Shown here piece by piece: positions 52,396 through 60,881 of a stretch of 64,000 nt of DNA. The notes below the pieces were generated by a model, which worked only from the letters and a program-made list of their open reading frames with translations, was not told the DNA's origin and did no database searches. Each line of letters starts with the position of its first letter. Position 1 is the stretch's first letter. This DNA comes from Marinomonas spartinae (GTDB lineage Bacteria; Pseudomonadota; Gammaproteobacteria; Pseudomonadales; Marinomonadaceae): assembly GCF_900089775.1 (NCBI RefSeq), contig NZ_FLOB01000001.1:682001-746000 (forward strand). The letters are read 5' to 3'. A program made the translations under genes and the position numbers.

Positions 52396-52697
52396 TGGCT
52401 AGAACACTTGATAAATTAATTTCAGATCAGAAGCCTGAAATAGTAAAAAATGCTCGTAAAAAGGCGGATGATATGTTGCTTGGTATTCATCTCGCCCAGT
52501 TGCGTGAACGCATGCAAATTACTCAAGAGGATATGGCAAACACCCTAGGCGTGAAGCAGCCAACGATTGCTGGCATGGAACGCAAAGGCCGAGATGTTAA
52601 ATTATCTACTTTGAAGCGCTATGTTGAAGGCGCTGGTGGTAAACTAACCGTGGATGTTGAATTGCCCGATGGCAGCCATTATGGGTTTAACTTATAA
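52395..52697 (+). CDS. higA: HigA-type XRE antitoxin
   Basis: 100 residues with an XRE helix-turn-helix (LRERMQITQEDMANTLGVKQPTIAGMER) in the C-terminal half and an N-terminal helical toxin-binding part. It overlaps higB by one base, so the two are co-translated. It should neutralise HigB and repress the promoter. Confidence 0.92.
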   Translation: MARTLDKLISDQKPEIVKNARKKADDMLLGIHLAQLRERMQITQEDMANTLGVKQPTIAGMERKGRDVKLSTLKRYVEGAGGKLTVDVELPDGSHYGFNL

Positions 52698-53098
52698 AAT
52701 TGAGTGTGCGCTCAGGCGCTTACTTGAAAGGATGCAGTTAATGAAAATGACTTTTGGTTTCACAAATATATATTTCCTAGGTGATGAGCATTTCGAACAG
52801 CAAAATTGGAATAAAATTAGTTTGATCTTGGCGGCTATGAAAATGAGTTAGTGTGTAATATTTATAAATCTGCTTTGGCAAATGTTAGTACAAACAGTAT
52901 TGCTTAACAAATTCTACTGCACTGATGCTCTTAGCTATTCGTTCCCGCTATAAACGCTAAATCACGCCTCAGATCAATCAAAGGGCTTTTATCTCTGGTA
53001 AAAATACTCCGATGGGTCTATTTGATAAGAAGAGCTGACGGTTATGGGCGTGTTGTCTATGACTGTGAATAGGTTTGGTTGCTAAGAAGGAGAAGATT
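52698..53098. other. Intergenic region after higBA
   Basis: About 400 bp. A 36-codon frame from 52741 has no family resemblance, and I leave it out. The ribosome site AAGGAGAAG lies near 53085 before the next gene. No terminator with a clear T-run was found. Confidence 0.5.
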
Positions 53099-53611
53099 AT
53101 GAATCTTAAATCATTGTTGGCAAGTGGGGTTGTTGTATTGTTAATGTCCAGTTTGCCGATTGCTGCTTTTGGTGAAAGTTATGGCGCGGCGGGAGCGAAA
53201 AGTCTGTCTGATAAATCGTTTACTCTAGAGCAAATGTTGCGTTTTGCGATTGAGGATGAATATCTCGCAAGAGGAGAGTATCAAAAGATTATCGAGACGT
53301 ATGGCAGTCGTAAACCTTATAGCAATATAGTAAAAGCGGAGGAGCGTCATATTTCTTGGTTAGAGCCCCTGTTCACAAAGTACGGCTTTGCTTTACCGGC
53401 GGATAAAGGAATGGAAAGTGCGGTATTGCCAGCTACTTACCAGGAAACCTTCCCCATTGGTGTTACCGCTGAAGTCAATAATATTGCTATGTATGAACGC
53501 TTTTTAAAACAGGATTTACCGAGTGATGTTAAGGATGTGTTTATACGTTTGCGTGATGCCTCAAAAAATCATCTAGCGGCGTTCCAAAAGTTTCAAACTA
53601 GGTTTCAGTAA
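53099..53611 (+). CDS. DUF2202 ferritin-like secreted protein
   Basis: 170 residues: signal peptide about 1-27 (AAFG-ESY), then a four-helix ferritin-like domain. Helices carry EDEYLARGEYQKII, KAEERHISWLEPLF, TAEVNNIAMYERFL and SKNHLAAFQKF. The Glu and ExxH residues could hold a di-metal centre. DUF2202 proteins have no proven function. The ATG at 53099 with AAGGAGAAG upstream is preferred over 53075. Confidence 0.88.
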   Translation: MNLKSLLASGVVVLLMSSLPIAAFGESYGAAGAKSLSDKSFTLEQMLRFAIEDEYLARGEYQKIIETYGSRKPYSNIVKAEERHISWLEPLFTKYGFALPADKGMESAVLPATYQETFPIGVTAEVNNIAMYERFLKQDLPSDVKDVFIRLRDASKNHLAAFQKFQTRFQ

Positions 53612-53617
53612 GTTATG

Positions 53618-53643
53618 GAGAGGCTAGCGGAGGTTAGCCTCTC
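53618..53643. terminator. Hairpin between the DUF2202 and ElyC-like genes
   Basis: GAGAGGCTA and TAGCCTCTC form a perfect 9-bp stem with an 8-nt loop in the convergent gap. T-tracts are weak. Confidence 0.6.
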
Positions 53644-53661
53644 TTGATTTCAGATTTGTCT

Positions 53662-53685
53662 AATTTCTTAATTTCTTAATTTCTT
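53662..53685. repeat. 8-bp tandem repeat at the 3' end of the ElyC-like gene
   Basis: Three copies of AATTTCTT in a row followed by ATTTCC. The third copy runs over the stop codon of the minus-strand gene, so slippage here could alter its last codons. Confidence 0.7.
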
Positions 53686-54428
53686 ATTTCCCCTTTTATC
53701 CATTGCCAGGCCCGACCAATCCATTCATAAAAGGCTCGCTCACTTTTGTGCGCGGCAGTGGCGTTAATTTGCCAATCGCTTTGTTCTGATCCTAAAAACA
53801 TAGCGGGGGCAGGGAAGACCTTAATTCCTGCTCGATGGAAAAAGATCACCGCCCGTTTTAAATGGGATGCTTCTGTGACTAAGGCGACACGTTTGTCCTT
53901 TAAGTGCGGTGCCATCATGTTGGCTTCGTCTTCGGTGTCTTTTGCTAAAGGGAATATGGTGATGCGATCTGCGCTAACCCCTAATTCTATTGCGGCTTCT
54001 CGCATCAGCTCCGCATGGGATTTGCCAATCCCACCAGAATATCCCGAAACAAATAATTGCGCGGCGGGATTAGCTTTTAAAATGCGTATTCCTTCTTCAA
54101 GTCGAAATAAGGCACTGTTTCCCAGTTCCATTACTACTGGCGTGTTGGTGAGGCGTTTATGGGCACTGCCAAGCACGACCACTACATCCACAGGTTGCTG
54201 AATATTAAAGACGGGGTAATCGTGTTCCACAGTGGCAATAAGGCGATTGGCGACGGGACTCCAGCTGGTCAAGCCTAATAATAGTATCGCGCAGCATAAC
54301 AAGAGTTTGGCGATTCTAGGTCGCTTATTGATCAGAAAAAAAGCAAGGCTCATGATCACCAAGGTGAGCGGAATGGGCATCAACATCATGCCGATGAATT
54401 TTTTACAATAGAAAAGAATAAGGCTCAT
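53676..54428 (-). CDS. ElyC/SanA/YdcF family inner-membrane protein (DUF218)
   Basis: 250 residues. Two N-terminal membrane helices are followed by a DUF218 domain with VDVVVVLGSAHKRL, LFVSGYSGGIGKSHAE, KDTEDEANMMAP and LVTEASHLKRAVIFFHRAG. E. coli ElyC affects the lipid-carrier steps of envelope building. The start at MSLILFYCKKFIG fits the family; an upstream start at 54455 adds nine residues. No clear ribosome site is seen for either. Confidence 0.85.
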   Translation of the reverse strand: MSLILFYCKKFIGMMLMPIPLTLVIMSLAFFLINKRPRIAKLLLCCAILLLGLTSWSPVANRLIATVEHDYPVFNIQQPVDVVVVLGSAHKRLTNTPVVMELGNSALFRLEEGIRILKANPAAQLFVSGYSGGIGKSHAELMREAAIELGVSADRITIFPLAKDTEDEANMMAPHLKDKRVALVTEASHLKRAVIFFHRAGIKVFPAPAMFLGSEQSDWQINATAAHKSERAFYEWIGRAWQWIKGEIRN

Positions 54429-54546
54429 GTTGTTTGTCTTGATGGAAAACGCCATTCTACAAAAGACGAATAGTAAAATCAGTATGATCTCTTATAAGAT
54501 GAGACCTTTGCACGATATGTTAGAGGCCATTTACTAAGGAAACACC

Positions 54547-55011
54547 ATGTATGCCATTCACCAAGCCGTTTTACCAAGGGATAACGAAAAAGTACTGTCT
54601 ATCTTCCGTGAATACATTGCTGCGGCGCCAGTCAACTTGGATTACCAGCAGAATGAACAAGAGTTTGAACATTTGGCAGACAAATACGCGTTGCCTGATG
54701 GGACCGTTTTACTGATTAAAAAGCAGGATGAAGTTGTGGGCTGTGGTGCTTTTCGTCGAGTGGATGAGACTGTCTGTGAGATGAAACGCGTCTATGTACG
54801 TCCTAGTGAACGCGGCCATCAATTAGGTGAGAAGCTGGTAACTCAGTTAATACAATACGCAAAGGAAAGTGGCTACCAGCGCATGTGCCTTGACGTATTA
54901 GAAAAGTTTGAGTCAGCGAGGCGTTTATATGGTCAGTTGGGTTTTAAGCCATGCGACCCTGTGAGTTACAACCCCATTCCAGGGACACATTTTTTAGGAC
55001 GCAATCTATGA
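54547..55011 (+). CDS. GNAT family N-acetyltransferase
   Basis: 154 residues with the GNAT core: VGCGAFRRVDETVCEMKRVYVRP as beta strands 3-4 (VGCGAFRRVDETVCEMKRVY is the key part), then the acetyl-CoA loop R-G-H-Q-L-G and MCLDVLEKFESARRLYGQLGF. The substrate is unknown. Its stop overlaps the start of the SGNH hydrolase gene (ATGA). Confidence 0.88.
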   Translation: MYAIHQAVLPRDNEKVLSIFREYIAAAPVNLDYQQNEQEFEHLADKYALPDGTVLLIKKQDEVVGCGAFRRVDETVCEMKRVYVRPSERGHQLGEKLVTQLIQYAKESGYQRMCLDVLEKFESARRLYGQLGFKPCDPVSYNPIPGTHFLGRNL

Positions 55012-55691
55012 TAAATGAGCGTGACTTATTAGCCTTAACGCCAGTGCCTCAAGAAGTCGATTGGTGGGCGCCTCGTCATGAACAAAAGCTGGCAGAAAAA
55101 GCCGCAATGGGTAAAGTGGATTTGGTGTTTCTTGGTGACTCCATTACTCAAGCATGGGAAGAGGAGGGGGCGGATGTTTGGGAAAAATTTTACCGTCCAC
55201 GAAATACATTGAATCTTGGCTTTAATGGCGATAAAACAGAAAATGTTTTGTGGCGTCTTGAATACGGAGAAGTTGATAATATTCAGCCTAAACTCTTGGT
55301 CTTGCTGGTGGGAACGAACAACACTGGTCATCGCCAAGATGCGCCCGAACAGACAGCATTAGGTATTAAGACAATCCTTCAGGTGTTGGCTAACAAGCTC
55401 CCAAACACGAATATTTTACTGTTGGCTATTTTTCCGCGTAGTGCCAAATCCACGCAAAAACTGCGTCTTCTTAACGATAGTGTTAATGCCTTGATTCAGG
55501 GCTATCAGGATAATGAGCGTGTTTTCTACCTTGATATTAATCAACACTTTTTAGATGACAAAGGGCACTTGAGTCGTGACATAATGAGTGATTTTCTACA
55601 CCCTAATGCCAGTCAGTATGCCGTTTGGGCAGATGCAATCGAGCCTTATGTTGATAAGCTGATGACGGATGTTAAAAGAGATGATGGTTAA
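55008..55691 (+). CDS. SGNH/GDSL hydrolase (PAF-acetylhydrolase Ib-like)
   Basis: A 227-residue cytoplasmic esterase. It has block I VFLGDSITQAW with the nucleophile Ser, block II NLGFNGDKTENVLWRL, block III LLVGTNNTGH, and the C-terminal D-x-x-H in SDFLHPNASQYA. It looks closest to acetylhydrolase Ib gamma-type proteins. Overlap with the GNAT gene and a short gap to the DapF-like gene make a three-gene operon. Confidence 0.9.
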   Translation: MINERDLLALTPVPQEVDWWAPRHEQKLAEKAAMGKVDLVFLGDSITQAWEEEGADVWEKFYRPRNTLNLGFNGDKTENVLWRLEYGEVDNIQPKLLVLLVGTNNTGHRQDAPEQTALGIKTILQVLANKLPNTNILLLAIFPRSAKSTQKLRLLNDSVNALIQGYQDNERVFYLDINQHFLDDKGHLSRDIMSDFLHPNASQYAVWADAIEPYVDKLMTDVKRDDG

Positions 55692-55702
55692 GGAGAAGTT
55701 AT

Positions 55703-56551
55703 TTGGAGTTTCGTAAGTATCACGCCCTTGGCAATGTGTATTTAGTGGTGTCACCAGAGTCGTTTCTAGATGAGCCCTCTGCTTTAATAATTAAGAATAT
55801 GTGCCATAAGCATTACGGAGTGGCTTCTGATGGTGTATTGATTGGCCCACTTCCTTCTAAGGTCGCGAATTTTGGGTTGCGTATTTTTAACCCTGATGCC
55901 AGTGAAGCAGAAAAAAGTGGTAATGGTTTACGGATTTTTTGTCGCTCCTTGTGGGATCTAGGTCTTGTCAAAGACAAGCCGTTTACCGTTGAAACCAAAG
56001 GCGGTGTGGTAAAAGCACAAGTGTTGGAGGAGGGGCGTCGAGTCAATGTCGAAATGGGCAAGGTGTCTTTTATGAGCCGAGACATTCCAGTATGGGGTGA
56101 GCCCCGAGAAGTCTTACTGGAAAATTTAAATGTCATGGGGTTGAACCATGTGTTCAGTGCGGTGACGATTGGTAATCCCCATTGTGTGATCCTGAGCGAA
56201 GCACCCACCGAGACCATGGCAAAAGAGTTTGGTCCATTGATCGAACACCATCCTGATTTTCCGAATCGAACGAATGTGCAGTTTATGCAAGTGATTGACC
56301 GCAATCATATTGTGATTGAGATCTGGGAGCGTGGCGCAGGCTATACGCTGGCCTCTGGTAGTAGTAGCTGTGCGGCGGCGGCCGTGGCATACAAGTTAGG
56401 GTTATGTGATTCGTCGATTAAAGTGATGATGCCAGGAGGGCAAATAGACATAGACATTGCTGCGGACATGACTGTCTCGATGAGCGGGAGTGTTACGTCA
56501 GTATGTCATGGTCAGATTGATGGTGAGTGTTTATCTCAAGTGTTCCATTAG
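55703..56551 (+). CDS. DapF-like epimerase-fold protein with one catalytic Cys replaced
   Basis: 282 residues with the diaminopimelate epimerase double fold: HALGNVYLVV, FNPDASEAEKSGNGLR, GNPHCVIL and WERGAGYTLASGSSSCAAA. In proven DapF the acid/base pair is Cys73 (QCGNGAR) and Cys217 (GTGxCA). Here the first position is Ser72, while Cys223 is present. The usual GAGET is GAGYT and GNDF is GNVY. A two-base DAP epimerase mechanism is therefore doubtful; related folds with Ser or Thr act as dehydratases or on other amino acids. The TTG start has AAGGAG eight bases upstream. A true dapF is expected elsewhere. Confidence 0.8.
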   Translation: MEFRKYHALGNVYLVVSPESFLDEPSALIIKNMCHKHYGVASDGVLIGPLPSKVANFGLRIFNPDASEAEKSGNGLRIFCRSLWDLGLVKDKPFTVETKGGVVKAQVLEEGRRVNVEMGKVSFMSRDIPVWGEPREVLLENLNVMGLNHVFSAVTIGNPHCVILSEAPTETMAKEFGPLIEHHPDFPNRTNVQFMQVIDRNHIVIEIWERGAGYTLASGSSSCAAAAVAYKLGLCDSSIKVMMPGGQIDIDIAADMTVSMSGSVTSVCHGQIDGECLSQVFH

Positions 56552-56691
56552 CAACGCTGGCAATATCGTGAAATGGTCTCTATAAACTATTTCCCCTTAT
56601 TTATCTGCATAACGCCTCATAAGAGAGTAAAGTAAAGGTACGACAATCATGTTGTGGGCTTTTGAGCCTTGCTGGAAATAGGGAATCCAAA

Positions 56692-57486
56692 ATGCGCGCT
56701 TTACTTATTTCAATAACGACCTTGCTTTGCAGTGTTCCCTCGCTTTATGCCGCTGAGAATTGGTATAAACCACCTGTGTCTGCAACATGGCAATGGCAGT
56801 TAGATGGGGTCGTTAACGAAGGCTACAATGTGGATCTATATGATATTGATTTATTTGATTCCCCCGTTGCGCTGATTCAACGCTTGCACGCGTCAGGTAA
56901 AAAGGTGATTTGTTACTTTTCGGCGGGTTCTTATGAAGATTGGCGACCTGATGCGGCTGAGTTTGCCAAACAGGACTTGGGGAAAACGCTAAAAGGTTGG
57001 AATGATGAGCGCTGGTTAGATATTCGATCTGAAAACGTACGAAGCATCATGCTAAAACGTTTAGATCTTGCCGTAAAAAAAGGCTGTGATGGGGTGGAGC
57101 CTGATAATGTGGACAGCTATCGAACGAATACGGGCTTTTCATTTCGCCAATATGATCAATTAGCTTTTAATCGCTTTTTAGCAAAGCAGGCCCATGAAAG
57201 AGGGCTGGCAATAGGGTTGAAGAATGACCCTGATCAGGTTCGGGCATTAGTTAGCGATTTTGATTTTGCCGTTAACGAGCAATGTTTTGCTTTTTCAGAA
57301 TGCCGCTCTTTTACTGCTTTTATTAAACAAGGAAAACCTGTACTGAATGCGGAATACCGAACCAGCTATGTGAATAATGCTGAAGATAGAGCGGCCATGT
57401 GTAAGGAATCTTTGGCTATGCAGTTTAGTACGTTAATTTTGCCAGTTAAACTTGATGATTCTTTTCGTATAAGTTGTCAGCCCTAA
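56692..57486 (+). CDS. Secreted GH114-type endo-alpha-1,4-polygalactosaminidase-like protein
   Basis: 264 residues: signal peptide about 1-20 (LYAA-ENW), then a TIM-barrel GH114 domain. Motifs are WQWQLDG, NVDLYDIDLFD, KVICYFSAGSYEDWRPD, ERWLDIRS and KKGCDGVEPDNVDSY, with the likely acid residues in DGVEPDN. Homologues cut galactosaminogalactan-type exopolymers. Two Cys residues in EQCFAFSEC could form a disulfide. It is monocistronic by spacing. Confidence 0.87.
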   Translation: MRALLISITTLLCSVPSLYAAENWYKPPVSATWQWQLDGVVNEGYNVDLYDIDLFDSPVALIQRLHASGKKVICYFSAGSYEDWRPDAAEFAKQDLGKTLKGWNDERWLDIRSENVRSIMLKRLDLAVKKGCDGVEPDNVDSYRTNTGFSFRQYDQLAFNRFLAKQAHERGLAIGLKNDPDQVRALVSDFDFAVNEQCFAFSECRSFTAFIKQGKPVLNAEYRTSYVNNAEDRAAMCKESLAMQFSTLILPVKLDDSFRISCQP

Positions 57487-57529
57487 AGTGAAAAGAGTCT
57501 GAGATATTTTTGTTGGAGGTAAGCTGAAT

Positions 57530-58363
57530 ATGACACCGACTACCCATCCTATTTTCTGGCGAGATGCTGCTTTGCCTTATATTGAGTTACGCCAAGTTCT
57601 GGAGGGGGAAAGGGTACGTTATTCTCCTCATACCCATCAAGAGTGGTCGATCGGTGCCGTTCTTGATGGGCAAAGCGAGTTCTTTTCTGATGGCAGGCTT
57701 CATCAAGTAAAAGCAGGTAGCTTGGTGTTTATGAATCCGAATGTGGTGCATGCTTGTAACCCCCGTCAAGATTCCCCTTGGGCCTATTATATGATGCATA
57801 TAGAGCCAAGTTGGCTGGCGAATGTGCTTTATCTGCATGGTTTAAGGTCTGTGGGCGATTGGCAAAATACTCGTCTGGATACTTTGACGATACCGTCTTT
57901 TTATCAAGACTTTGTTGCTTTATGCCAAGCTATTATGTCCCATCAGTTGACCGTTATGGAAAAAGAAGGCCTACTCATTGACTACTTTGTCGCCTTATTT
58001 CGTTATCTGGATACCCGCGATGGCGGAGAGGAAACCTTGTTACCACCGAATCGACTGTATCTTGTGGCGAGCTATTTAGATCAGCACTGCTTAGAAGAGA
58101 TGTCGTTGGACCTTATTAGCGAGAAATTTGGCTATAGTACAAGTTACTTAGTTCGTGCTTTTAAGCGTCATTTTAATATGACACCCCATGCCTATCGTTT
58201 GAATCGACGGGTTCAACTGGGAAAACAAGCTCTTAAACAAGGTCAGGCGATTTCTTCCGTGGCGCAGACGGTGGGATTTAGTGACCAAGCGCATTTTCAG
58301 CGTGTCTTTAAACAGCGAGTGGCTGCAACACCGGATCAATATCGCCGTTCCATGTCATCTTAA
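57530..58363 (+). CDS. AraC-family transcriptional regulator with cupin domain
   Basis: 277 residues. The N-terminal AraC_binding cupin has HTHQEWSIGAVLDGQSEFF and NPNVVHACNP. The C-terminal two-unit helix-turn-helix has SLDLISEKFGYSTSYLVRAFKRHF and ISSVAQTVGFSDQAHFQRVFK. GGAGG precedes the ATG. It is convergent with a LysE-type exporter gene, an arrangement often seen when the regulator controls the exporter. Confidence 0.92.
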   Translation: MTPTTHPIFWRDAALPYIELRQVLEGERVRYSPHTHQEWSIGAVLDGQSEFFSDGRLHQVKAGSLVFMNPNVVHACNPRQDSPWAYYMMHIEPSWLANVLYLHGLRSVGDWQNTRLDTLTIPSFYQDFVALCQAIMSHQLTVMEKEGLLIDYFVALFRYLDTRDGGEETLLPPNRLYLVASYLDQHCLEEMSLDLISEKFGYSTSYLVRAFKRHFNMTPHAYRLNRRVQLGKQALKQGQAISSVAQTVGFSDQAHFQRVFKQRVAATPDQYRRSMSS

Positions 58364-58383
58364 GTCTTATTAATCTCAGAGGA

Positions 58384-58974
58384 TTAGACCACGAGTAACA
58401 AGCAGCTAGCCGCCAATAGAACGGCAAGTGTTTTGTTCATCAAACGCATTTTTTCGGGGCTTTGAAAGTATTGTCCAAGCACGATGCCGATCCAAACCCA
58501 CACTCCTAAAGATAACCAGCAAATAGGCAGATATAAGCCAGCAAAGGTGACAACTTCGAATGCTTTTGCACTGGGAATGTAAGCGGCGATGCCTGAGAGG
58601 GAAGCCAACCAGGCTTTTGGATTCAGCCACTGCATGACAGCGCCCGTCATAAAGGTAGGCGCGTTTTTATGACCATCAGCGTCTAATCGCCCATCATCTA
58701 TGAATAATTGATAACTTAGATAAAGCAAAAACATGATGCCTAGCCATTGTAATACTTGAGTAATCCAAGTCAGCTGACTGATCAAATAATGTAGACCAAA
58801 ACCAATTACTAAAAATAAAGCGACAAAGCCCAGTGTCGCGCCAGTAATAAATCGTAATCCTGTTTTAGTACCGTAGCGGGCACTGCCACTTAGTGAGACA
58901 AGGTTAACTGGACCAGGAGATAAAGATGCCGCTAAGGCGAACAATGACATAGAGGTGATTAGAGATAAGGTCAT
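58384..58974 (-). CDS. LysE family amino-acid exporter
   Basis: 196 residues and six helices, with the family motif LSPGPVNLVSLSGSARYG and LNPKAWLASLSGI. It exports amino acids or related metabolites. The ATG at 58974 has GGA in TTGGAA upstream; a TTG four codons earlier overlaps that site. The substrate is not evident. Confidence 0.9.
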   Translation of the reverse strand: MTLSLITSMSLFALAASLSPGPVNLVSLSGSARYGTKTGLRFITGATLGFVALFLVIGFGLHYLISQLTWITQVLQWLGIMFLLYLSYQLFIDDGRLDADGHKNAPTFMTGAVMQWLNPKAWLASLSGIAAYIPSAKAFEVVTFAGLYLPICWLSLGVWVWIGIVLGQYFQSPEKMRLMNKTLAVLLAASCLLLVV

Positions 58975-59184
58975 AGCGTATTCCAAAAGAGTAAAAGTCG
59001 ATGACGACTATCCCTTTTGTTATCTTTCGAGTATTGAACAAAATTGACCTTGAGATTGGTTTGGAAGGATTTATAGCGACAAAGCTTATGTGTTAATTTT
59101 TCTGAAAAGACGGTGTACAGGTGCTCTGGAAAGGTGCAATCTAGCCATGATGAATCGTTTGGTTCCTGTACAGGAGGAATAGAA

Positions 59185-60030
59185 ATGTCATTTCGAGTGA
59201 TTAAAGGATCTTTTCATATTGTCGGTTATTCGCCAGATGGCGACTCTGTTCGCTTCAAAGCGGATGACTTAGCGCAGTGGAATTTGTTAGAAGGAAGTAA
59301 GGTTCGCTTAAATAAGCATGATCATGCTCAACTGCGAATTGAAGCCATCGATACCTTAGAAACCCATTATAAAAGTGAGCATCAGCCTGCTGAGTGGGCG
59401 GATTCTGCCACGCAATATTTATTGAAGTTACTAGGAATTAAAAATACTCAGTGGAATGACTCTCGAAGTCGAGTGGTGTCCGCAGACGATGGTGTCCCAG
59501 GTTATATTATTACGCGCATGGCCGAGCGTTATGGACGCCCTGTGGCATTTGTGTTTGCTGGCGAAACAGAATACGAAGACGGACAGGCTATCTTTCTGGA
59601 TAACCGCATAGCAAAAACCTCGATAAACTTTAAAATGTTAGCAAAAGGGTTTGCTTATCCGACGTTTTATGATGGGCTTTTCTATGATTTAAGAGCACGT
59701 TTTGCCAAAGTGGCGATTAAAGCAAGGGCAGCTAAAAAAGGCGTATGGAGTGAGGATAAAACCAACAGTTCTATTAAAATAGAGTCGCTAAGCGACCTGA
59801 CGGATGAATACGTGATTTTGCCTAAGTTGTTTCGTCGACTCGTCACTTATATGAAAGCCCATGATAGCTTTGATGCCCACGCCTTTATTGAGTCCTTGAA
59901 GGAGAAACAAGAAAAAGTATTGGTGTTGAGTGATTTGCATTTTACTCATTTCGATAACTTGATAGAAATCGATGAAAAAGGCCGCATTAAATTAGCACAA
60001 GCGCCAGAAAACTTAGTTTTCTTGAGTTAG
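59185..60030 (+). CDS. SNase-like nuclease domain protein without signal peptide
   Basis: 281 residues. An N-terminal SNase OB-fold (about 5-195) has GDSVRFKADD, a variant of the calcium site in RIEAIDTLETHY, and MLAKGFAYPTFYD then AKKGVWSED near its end. The active arginines seen in staphylococcal nuclease are only partly matched. A ~85-residue helical C-terminus is of unknown kind. There is no signal peptide, unusual for thermonucleases, so it likely acts in the cytoplasm. The ATG has AGGAGG upstream. Confidence 0.8.
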   Translation: MSFRVIKGSFHIVGYSPDGDSVRFKADDLAQWNLLEGSKVRLNKHDHAQLRIEAIDTLETHYKSEHQPAEWADSATQYLLKLLGIKNTQWNDSRSRVVSADDGVPGYIITRMAERYGRPVAFVFAGETEYEDGQAIFLDNRIAKTSINFKMLAKGFAYPTFYDGLFYDLRARFAKVAIKARAAKKGVWSEDKTNSSIKIESLSDLTDEYVILPKLFRRLVTYMKAHDSFDAHAFIESLKEKQEKVLVLSDLHFTHFDNLIEIDEKGRIKLAQAPENLVFLS

Positions 60031-60079
60031 CCCATATATTAATAGTCAGTAAATTTATGAACGATAGGAGTTCAGTTTT

Positions 60080-60379
60080 ATGATTCGTCATGTGCTATTT
60101 ATAAAGTTTAAAGACAGTGCCACCCATGAAGATATTTCGATTTGCTTCGGCAATTTTGAGGCAATTCAAACCAAGGTTGACGGAATTGAATCGGTTGAAT
60201 GGGGCGAAAACTCCAGTGTGGAAGATCGTAATAAAGGTTATTCCCATTGTGTATTGATGACGTTTGTTGATCAAGGTTCCCTTGATCATTACCTGCCACA
60301 TCCAGAGCATATGGCGTTAAAGGCGCAGCTGGGACCCATTATGGAAGATATTATTGTGTTTGATTACGAGCTGTCATAA
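60080..60379 (+). CDS. Dabb (stress-responsive A/B barrel) family protein
   Basis: 99 residues with the Dabb pattern: IRHVLFIKFKDSATHEDI, DGIESVEWGENSS, YSHCVLMTFVD and YLPHPEHMALKAQL. The dimeric alpha/beta barrels of this kind are related to heme-degrading and plant cyclase enzymes, but bacterial members have no set function. It lies 49 bp after the SNase-like gene and may share its transcript. Confidence 0.9.
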   Translation: MIRHVLFIKFKDSATHEDISICFGNFEAIQTKVDGIESVEWGENSSVEDRNKGYSHCVLMTFVDQGSLDHYLPHPEHMALKAQLGPIMEDIIVFDYELS

Positions 60380-60396
60380 TGGTCGCGTTATTCGCT

Positions 60397-60425
60397 AAAA
60401 AACCAGACGTATGTCTGGTTTTTTT
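60397..60425 (+). terminator. Terminator after the Dabb gene
   Basis: AACCAGAC and GTCTGGTT pair around GTAT, with A residues before and seven T residues after. Confidence 0.92.
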
Positions 60426-60427
60426 GT

Positions 60428-60780
60428 ATTGAAAGCCCCCTATTAGGCAGCATAAAGCCAGTAATAAGCGGCACTAGCGATTAATATAACGGCCATGTGT
60501 TCTTTCTCCCGATGGTCAATACGTTATCAGTTTTCACTATGTGTTTAGTATACGTAGTGGGAATATGACGTGCTATAGAATGGCATTTGAATCAATAATT
60601 GATCCAAATGTTTGAATAGAATCTGCCAAATTTTTGTCATAAATGGGATTAATTGTAAAATTGGCAAAGAGATGGACTCTTTCGTCTTAGCGCTTAGCTT
60701 TGCCCCTGTGACAGTCAAATAGGGATGTGTTTCAAAGCTAAGTCCGACAGGAGCTTTGGTTGTATGCAAAGGCCAGTATC
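60428..60780. other. Intergenic region between two terminators
   Basis: About 350 bp. A 74-codon frame on the minus strand (60545-60769) resembles no family I know and has no ribosome site. I treat the interval as non-coding. Confidence 0.5.
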
Positions 60781-60822
60781 AAAAAGCCCGTCACTCAATG
60801 AGATTTTGAGGACGGGCTTTTT
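60781..60822. terminator. Terminator of the DJ-1 family gene
   Basis: AAAAAGCCCGTC and GACGGGCTTTTT form a 12-bp stem with an inner CTCA/TGAG pair. It is placed after the minus-strand gene ending at 60882 and is usable in both directions. Confidence 0.88.
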
Positions 60823-60881
60823 AGTTGGATAAATAAACCAATCCGCTATTGGTTTATTTTTTTAGCGATCGAGTCAATTCA

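Noticed and set aside
52654-52851. 65-residue frame after higA
   Set aside because: It overlaps the end of higA and has no ribosome site or recognisable domain.
55813-56304. Minus-strand 163-residue frame
   Set aside because: It is antisense to the DapF-like gene, which has complete family motifs.
60545-60769. Minus-strand 74-residue frame between two terminators
   Set aside because: No ribosome site and no family resemblance. I could not exclude a small orphan gene, but nothing supports it.
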